Assembly (NCBI GenBank): GCA_035515055.1
Contig: DATJBV010000015.1
Span: 1 to 64,000 of the forward strand
From: Pollutimonas sp035515055
Lineage (GTDB): Bacteria > Pseudomonadota > Gammaproteobacteria > Burkholderiales > Burkholderiaceae_B
Reading direction: 5' to 3'
DNA: 64,000 nucleotides
Within the stretch, counting starts at the first letter, position 1, and each line of letters opens with the position of its first letter. Below the pieces are notes generated by a model, which was given only the letters and a program-made list of their open reading frames with translations, ran no database searches and had not been told where the DNA came from. A program made the translations under genes and the position numbers. Of the stretch, positions 60,300 to 64,000 are shown piece by piece.

Positions 60300-61637
60300 A
60301 TGACACGCACATCCCACAAAGTCGTGATTGTCGGAGGCGGCGCCGGCGGGCTCGAATTGGCCGTCCGGCTGGGCCGGAAATTCGGACCCACGCACGTCTA
60401 TCTGATCGATCAGGCCGTCGACCATATCTGGAAGCCATCGCTGCATGAGGTGGCTGCCGGCACATTGGACATCCACCGCGAAGGACTGTCGTACGCCATG
60501 TTGGCGCGCGATAACGGATTCACTTTTGTGCTGGGACGGGTTTCGCGCGTTGATCCGCAGGCGAAGATCGTGCGCCTGGACAATGTCGTCTTCGAAGGGC
60601 ACGACATTTTCCCGCCGCGGGATTTGCTCTACGACACGCTGGTGCTGGCCGTAGGCAGCAAGTCCAACTTCTTCGGGACACCCGGCGCCAACGAATTCGC
60701 GATTGCACTGGACTCGACCGGGCAGGCGGAACGGTTCCGTCAATTGCTGCTGCGCGACCTTGTCATTGCCGATCGGAGCAAGGGGGCGGGCGATCCCGCG
60801 GCAGGTACGCCTGCGGCAAGCGGCCCCTCGTACCCGCTGCGGATTGCCATAGTCGGCGGCGGCGCGACGGGTGTCGAATTGGCCGCCGAACTGCGGGAAG
60901 CGGCCCGCAATGTGACGGCCTATGGCCTGGACCACCTGGACCCCGGGCATGACGTGAAGATTGCCTTGCTGGAGGGAGCGCCGCGCATCTTGTCGGGCCT
61001 GCCCGAAAGCATGTCACGCGCGGCGACCAGCCTGCTGCTGGAGCGGGGAATCAACGTCAATACGTCGGTACGGATCACCGAGGTCACGGCTGATGCGTTA
61101 TACGACGATAAAGGCACACGCTACCCATACGACCTGTGCGTGTGGGCCGCCGGCATCCAGGCGCCGGAATTCCTTGCCGGCATGGGCTTGCCGGTCAATC
61201 GTATCAACCAGGTCGAGGTCAATGCCGGCCTGCGTACCGCCGATCCGGCCGTGTTCGCATTCGGCGACTGCGCCGAGGCGCCATGGGGCGGCAAGAGCAT
61301 GTCCTTACCCGCACGCGCGCAAGTTGCCCACCAGCAGGCCGGCTTTCTCATCCCGACGCTCACGGAACGCATCACCGGCCGCGATGTGCAGCCGCGCGCC
61401 TTCAAATACCGCGATTACGGCTCTCTTGTTTCTGTGGGACACAATACCGGCGTGGGCACCCTGATGGGCGTACTTTCGGGGCGGCGCTGGTTCGTCGAAG
61501 GCTTGATCGCACGCTGGATGTACATGAGCCTGCATCTGCGGCATCACATGGCGGTGCTTGGCGTAGTTCAGACGGCGCTAATGGCCGTTGGACGCCTGCT
61601 GCTCAAGCGCAGTGCGCCGCGCGTCAAGCTGCACTAG
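60300..61637 (+). CDS. ndh: Type II NADH dehydrogenase (NAD(P)/FAD-dependent oxidoreductase)
   Basis: Membrane-associated flavoprotein of 445 residues that passes electrons from NADH to quinone without proton pumping. FAD motif VVIVGGGAGGLELAVRLG near residue 8, NAD motif IAIVGGGATGVELAAELRE near 181, FAFGDCAEAPW near 317, and a C-terminal amphipathic region (RWMYMSLHLRHHMAVL) for membrane contact. The ATG at 60300 fits the family length; an in-frame ATG at 60261 is possible. The stop shares CTAG with the stop of the convergent DUF3008 gene. Confidence 0.9.
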   Translation: MTRTSHKVVIVGGGAGGLELAVRLGRKFGPTHVYLIDQAVDHIWKPSLHEVAAGTLDIHREGLSYAMLARDNGFTFVLGRVSRVDPQAKIVRLDNVVFEGHDIFPPRDLLYDTLVLAVGSKSNFFGTPGANEFAIALDSTGQAERFRQLLLRDLVIADRSKGAGDPAAGTPAASGPSYPLRIAIVGGGATGVELAAELREAARNVTAYGLDHLDPGHDVKIALLEGAPRILSGLPESMSRAATSLLLERGINVNTSVRITEVTADALYDDKGTRYPYDLCVWAAGIQAPEFLAGMGLPVNRINQVEVNAGLRTADPAVFAFGDCAEAPWGGKSMSLPARAQVAHQQAGFLIPTLTERITGRDVQPRAFKYRDYGSLVSVGHNTGVGTLMGVLSGRRWFVEGLIARWMYMSLHLRHHMAVLGVVQTALMAVGRLLLKRSAPRVKLH

Positions 61638-61894
61638 GCGTCCTTGTCCACGTCTTTGTCCACAGCCACGTCTTCGCCCGACGAGATATCGATAGGGCGA
61701 TCAGGCTTCACCTCGGCGACCTTGTCGGGCTTGTCCTTCGTCGGGGTGGAGGCCATGTCGTGCAGTTCTTTTTTGCTCATGGACTGATACATGGACTTGG
61801 ATGGCCCCTTCAGGTCGCCCACTTTCTTTTCTCCCTTCTTGGCGGCCAGGGCGACGCCCGCGGCCTGCTGCTGGGACTTGGACTTGGCCGGCAT
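61634..61894 (-). CDS. DUF3008 family protein
   Basis: Small, highly charged, lysine- and aspartate-rich cytoplasmic protein of 86 residues. The opening MPAKSKSQQQAAGVALAAKKG, the middle LKGPSKSMYQSMSKKEL and the family length minus an extra acidic tail (DVAVDKDVDKDA) identify DUF3008. GAGGTG precedes the ATG. It lies downstream of the second ferritin-like gene in the same direction; both types occur with general-stress genes in other Proteobacteria. Confidence 0.88.
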   Translation of the reverse strand: MPAKSKSQQQAAGVALAAKKGEKKVGDLKGPSKSMYQSMSKKELHDMASTPTKDKPDKVAEVKPDRPIDISSGEDVAVDKDVDKDA

Positions 61895-61933
61895 AGTTCA
61901 CCTCTCTTCGGTCTGTCGGTACACCGGTCGCGG

Positions 61934-62443
61934 CTAATGCTTCGCTGTGGTGTCGGGCATTTCATCGCGTTCCAGGAACTCACGCGTGACGATCGGCAGC
62001 TGTTCCGCGAGCCAGGCCGCCATGGCTTCTTCCTGGGGCAGTATGATTTCGCATACGCGACGCGTTTCCAGGTCACCGACCGTTTCCGCCGCGGCAATCA
62101 GGGCGCGGTATGCGGCTATCTCCATATGCTCGAACGTATAGCTCGCCATGGCGGCCTTGACGACCTCGTCTGTAACGAACATGCCGCTTAGGCCTTGCGC
62201 GGTGGCGGTGGCCTTGGCCGCCATGTCCTTTATGCCCGATGTGTCGCCGCCCAGCCGTTCGATGCAGGTCTTTACCAAGCGGGCCTGTTCACGTGTTTCC
62301 TCAAGGTGCGCTTGCAAGCGCGCCCGCAGCTGTGGGTAGTTCTCCAACCGCGAAGCAGTCGTATCCAGCATGGTTTCCGCCTGCATCTCCATGGCGTGGG
62401 CGTCACGCAGCCAGTCCAGTAAATTTTCGTTAGCGCTCGTCAT
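61934..62443 (-). CDS. Ferritin-like DUF892 (YciE/YciF) protein
   Basis: Second DUF892 protein, 169 residues. LLDWLRDAHAMEMQAETML is the family opening; LEETREQARLVKTCIERLGGD near 47 and YTFEHMEIAAYRALIAAAE near 100 carry the helix-borne glutamates and histidines of the putative di-iron site. AAAGGAG precedes the ATG by 6 bases. It probably forms a small stress operon with the DUF3008 gene 39 bases downstream. Confidence 0.92.
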   Translation of the reverse strand: MTSANENLLDWLRDAHAMEMQAETMLDTTASRLENYPQLRARLQAHLEETREQARLVKTCIERLGGDTSGIKDMAAKATATAQGLSGMFVTDEVVKAAMASYTFEHMEIAAYRALIAAAETVGDLETRRVCEIILPQEEAMAAWLAEQLPIVTREFLERDEMPDTTAKH

Positions 62444-62497
62444 GTGCCACTCCTTTCAAGGTTGGGTGGGAATAGAACAAGCGACTACAGCAATTTG

Positions 62498-62526
62498 CAG
62501 GCCCGCGGCGTTGCGCCGCGGGCCTG
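62498..62526 (-). terminator. Strong hairpin after the DUF1993 gene
   Basis: CAGGCCCGCGGCG and its exact complement make a 13-base-pair stem with a three-base loop, eight bases after the DUF1993 stop on the minus strand. The following bases are CAAATTGC, not a T run, so it may act as a factor-assisted terminator or mRNA end protector. Confidence 0.55.
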
Positions 62527-62533
62527 GTGATGG

Positions 62534-63043
62534 TTAATACTGGCCCATGTAGTCGCGCTTGCCTACCTCGATGCCGTTGTGGCGCAGGATGGCATAAGCG
62601 GTGGTGACGTGAAAGAAGAACTGAGGCAGTCCATACGACAAAAGGTAGGCCTGGGCGTTGAACCGTTTTTCTTTCGGCGTGCCCGCCCGCGTGACGATGA
62701 CACGGTCTTCGTTGCCGTCGATTTGGGCCGGGGTCATGCTGTCGATGAATGCTAGCGATTTGCCGATCAGGGCGTGTAAATCATCGAAACTTTGCTCGGC
62801 ATCTTCGTACTTGGGAACATCGGCGCCCGCGAGGCGCGCCGATACGCCGCGTGCGAAGTCGGCCGCCACCTGGACCTGCCGGATCAGGGGAAACATGTCG
62901 GGAAAGAGGCGCGCCTGAAGCAAGGCGGCCGGGTCGATCTTCTTGGCTTCGGCGTGCGCCTGCGCCTTGTCCAGGAACGCATCCATGCTTTGCAGCATCT
63001 GTTTGAAAACGGGCACCGAAGCGGCATAAAGGGAAATAGTCAT
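62534..63043 (-). CDS. DUF1993 family protein
   Basis: Cytoplasmic protein of 169 residues with a DinB-like helical fold expected from the family. YAASVPVFKQMLQSMDAFLDKA at the start, ARLFPDMFPLIRQVQVAADFA near 46 and the C-terminal FFFHVTTAYAILRHNGIEVGKRDYMG, given in part, are diagnostic. The ATG at 63043 follows AGGAA with five-base spacing; the longer frame overlaps the divergent CinA-like gene. Confidence 0.92.
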   Translation of the reverse strand: MTISLYAASVPVFKQMLQSMDAFLDKAQAHAEAKKIDPAALLQARLFPDMFPLIRQVQVAADFARGVSARLAGADVPKYEDAEQSFDDLHALIGKSLAFIDSMTPAQIDGNEDRVIVTRAGTPKEKRFNAQAYLLSYGLPQFFFHVTTAYAILRHNGIEVGKRDYMGQY

Positions 63044-63140
63044 GAGAATTCCTGAATGAGAAGTAAGACGATTATAGGCAGCTTCGCGCGCGGGCACGCA
63101 GCTTGCCGTTTTACGCTTCCCGGGCAGGCATGGAGCAGCG

Positions 63141-63644
63141 ATGAAGACAGTCCAGGAAGTGGCCGATTTCATGCGGGAAAGATCGCTGATGCTGGTGACG
63201 GCGGAATCGTGCACGGCGGGCTTGATTGCCGCCACGCTGGCGGACATTCCGGGCGCCGGGAAACTACTTGACTGTGCCTTTGTCGTTTATTCGCCGCACG
63301 CCAAACAGGCCTGCCTGGCGGTAAAGCCTGAAACCCTGGAACGCTATAACCTGACGAGCGAAGAAGTGGCCCGCGAAATGGCGTTGGGCGCGCTGGACAG
63401 CAGCCGCGCCAACGTGGCCGTATCGAACACCGGCGTAACGGATAATACCGACCACAGGATACCCGCTGGCACACAGTGCTTTGCGTGGGCATTCGACGGC
63501 GTTGCTCCCGGCACCGCCCCGGCCATATTCAGCGAGACCCGACGTTTTTCCGGCGACCGCGCCCAGATTCGGCAAGCCAGCGCCGACTACGCATTAAGTC
63601 GCATCCCGCACTACTTCGCGGTTTGCGCCGCCAGCGCCTTGTAA
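63141..63644 (+). CDS. CinA-family protein (PncC-like nicotinamide-nucleotide amidase domain)
   Basis: Single-domain CinA C-terminal protein of 167 residues; PncC members deamidate nicotinamide mononucleotide for NAD recycling. LVTAESCTAGLIAATLADIPGA (about 19-40) is the nucleophile region and AFVVYSPHAKQACLAV follows. The usual TGIAGPGGG-type loop reads NTGVTDNTDHRIPAGTQCFAW, so the glycine-rich part is altered and activity may differ. Both stops of this and the convergent permease gene lie in the palindrome TAAAGGCCTTTA. Confidence 0.88.
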   Translation: MKTVQEVADFMRERSLMLVTAESCTAGLIAATLADIPGAGKLLDCAFVVYSPHAKQACLAVKPETLERYNLTSEEVAREMALGALDSSRANVAVSNTGVTDNTDHRIPAGTQCFAWAFDGVAPGTAPAIFSETRRFSGDRAQIRQASADYALSRIPHYFAVCAASAL

Positions 63645-63650
63645 AGGCCT

Positions 63651-64000
63651 TTAGCGCGTCACCAAGATGAAGATGCCCTGGATCAGGTAGACCGCGCCTA
63701 TCGCCATGACCAGGCGCTGAGTCCACCGGCGGAACTGGTGATCGCTCAGGCGTTCCAGCACGAGCTTGCCCAGGCTCGCGCCCACGATGGCCATGGCGAC
63801 CGCAATACTTATCGCCCAAGTATCGGCCTGCGCCCCATTGCCCATGACATTGAAAAAATAAATCAGTTTGGCCAGATGGGAAAAGGTCTGGCAAGCGGCC
63901 TTGGTCGCCACGACGGCGCGCCTGTCCATCTCGCTGCGCACGAAAAAAACGTCGAGCAGAGGGCCCGACACCCCCGCAATGAATTGCATGCATGTGTTCA
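63651..64000 (-). CDS. TauE/SafE family permease, 5' part outside the window
   Basis: C-terminal half of a TSUP-type membrane exporter. The frame is open to the window end (codons before the ATG at 63989 read N-T-C), and IAGVSGPLLDVFFVRSEMDRRAVVATKA is the second-half repeat motif of the family, given here in two pieces. Three or so membrane helices remain, ending in LIQGIFILVTR. The whole gene should be about 250 residues, so roughly half is missing because of the window edge, not by truncation. Confidence 0.85.
   Translation of the reverse strand, partial: NTCMQFIAGVSGPLLDVFFVRSEMDRRAVVATKAACQTFSHLAKLIYFFNVMGNGAQADTWAISIAVAMAIVGASLGKLVLERLSDHQFRRWTQRLVMAIGAVYLIQGIFILVTR

Noticed and set aside
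63642..63653. TAAAGGCCTTTA palindrome as terminator or operator
   Set aside because: It is formed by the two facing stop codons of convergent genes, has no loop and no T run; most likely coincidence.
1..64000. tRNA, rRNA, CRISPR, IS elements, integrases or attachment-site repeats
   Set aside because: All gaps are short and none shows cloverleaf-like structure, spaced direct repeats or terminal inverted repeats; no transposase or recombinase motif appears in any frame.

Overview
The window is a dense, GC-rich bacterial chromosome segment with short gaps, many ATGA or TAATG start/stop overlaps and frequent GTG starts. Three orphan Bug-type periplasmic receptors, CaiB-type CoA transferase, two complete branched-chain-amino-acid-type (LIV) ABC operons and many LysR/IclR regulators point to a betaproteobacterium of the Alcaligenaceae type (Bordetella/Achromobacter/Pusillimonas relatives). 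This is inferred from gene content; no rRNA marker is present. I see no tRNA, rRNA, CRISPR array, IS element, prophage or integrase, and no gene-free stretch over 300 bases.

Layout. 1-3.9 kb: a LysR regulator cut by the window edge, then Bug receptor, family III CoA transferase and crotonase-fold gene. 3.9-12.2 kb (minus strand): aldehyde dehydrogenase of the succinate-semialdehyde type, ABC binding protein, livHMGF and an iron alcohol dehydrogenase, opposed by a divergent IclR gene; the enzyme pair would suit uptake and oxidation of a hydroxy acid such as 4-hydroxybutyrate (inference). 12.2-17.2 kb: TauE/SafE permease, cupin, ADP/ATP-translocase-like carrier, VOC protein and an OlsF-like double acyltransferase. 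17.3-25.3 kb: IclR regulator with a clear promoter/operator, Bug receptor, then an unusual run of orphan LIV-type binding protein, exported lactonase-like metallo-beta-lactamase, and a GldA/GldF/GldG/DUF4340-type ABC system with histidine-rich accessory proteins. 25.4-29.8 kb: lytic transglycosylase, an unrecognised membrane protein, DUF1428/MarR pair with a perfect 18-bp operator, MFS carrier and a 59-residue membrane protein. 29.8-35.3 kb: a complete dipeptide/oligopeptide ABC operon (A-B-C-D-F).

35.4-41.8 kb: ferritin-like protein, a three-subunit membrane-bound FAD dehydrogenase (small, GMC, tri-haem cytochrome) preceded by a DUF4142 protein, and a copper nitrite reductase carrying an extra N-terminal cupredoxin domain. 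41.9-46.2 kb: Bug receptor, DUF445 protein, quinone-oxidoreductase-like dehydrogenase and LysR regulator. 46.3-53.9 kb: second catabolic-uptake operon, aldehyde dehydrogenase, TcuA-like flavoprotein and livKHMGF, with a LysR box in the divergent promoter. 54-64 kb: mostly housekeeping or stress genes (CurA-like reductase, exported serine hydrolase, parvulin, DUF924, pirin, MtfA peptidase, haloacid dehalogenase, type II NADH dehydrogenase, DUF3008, second ferritin-like protein, DUF1993, CinA-like protein) and a TauE/SafE permease cut by the window end.

The overall picture is a nutritionally versatile, organic-acid-scavenging aerobe with at least the nitrite-reduction step of denitrification. 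The best candidates for undescribed biology are the 19.5-25.3 kb transporter/lactonase cluster and the regulatory palindromes at 18.2 and 27.8 kb.
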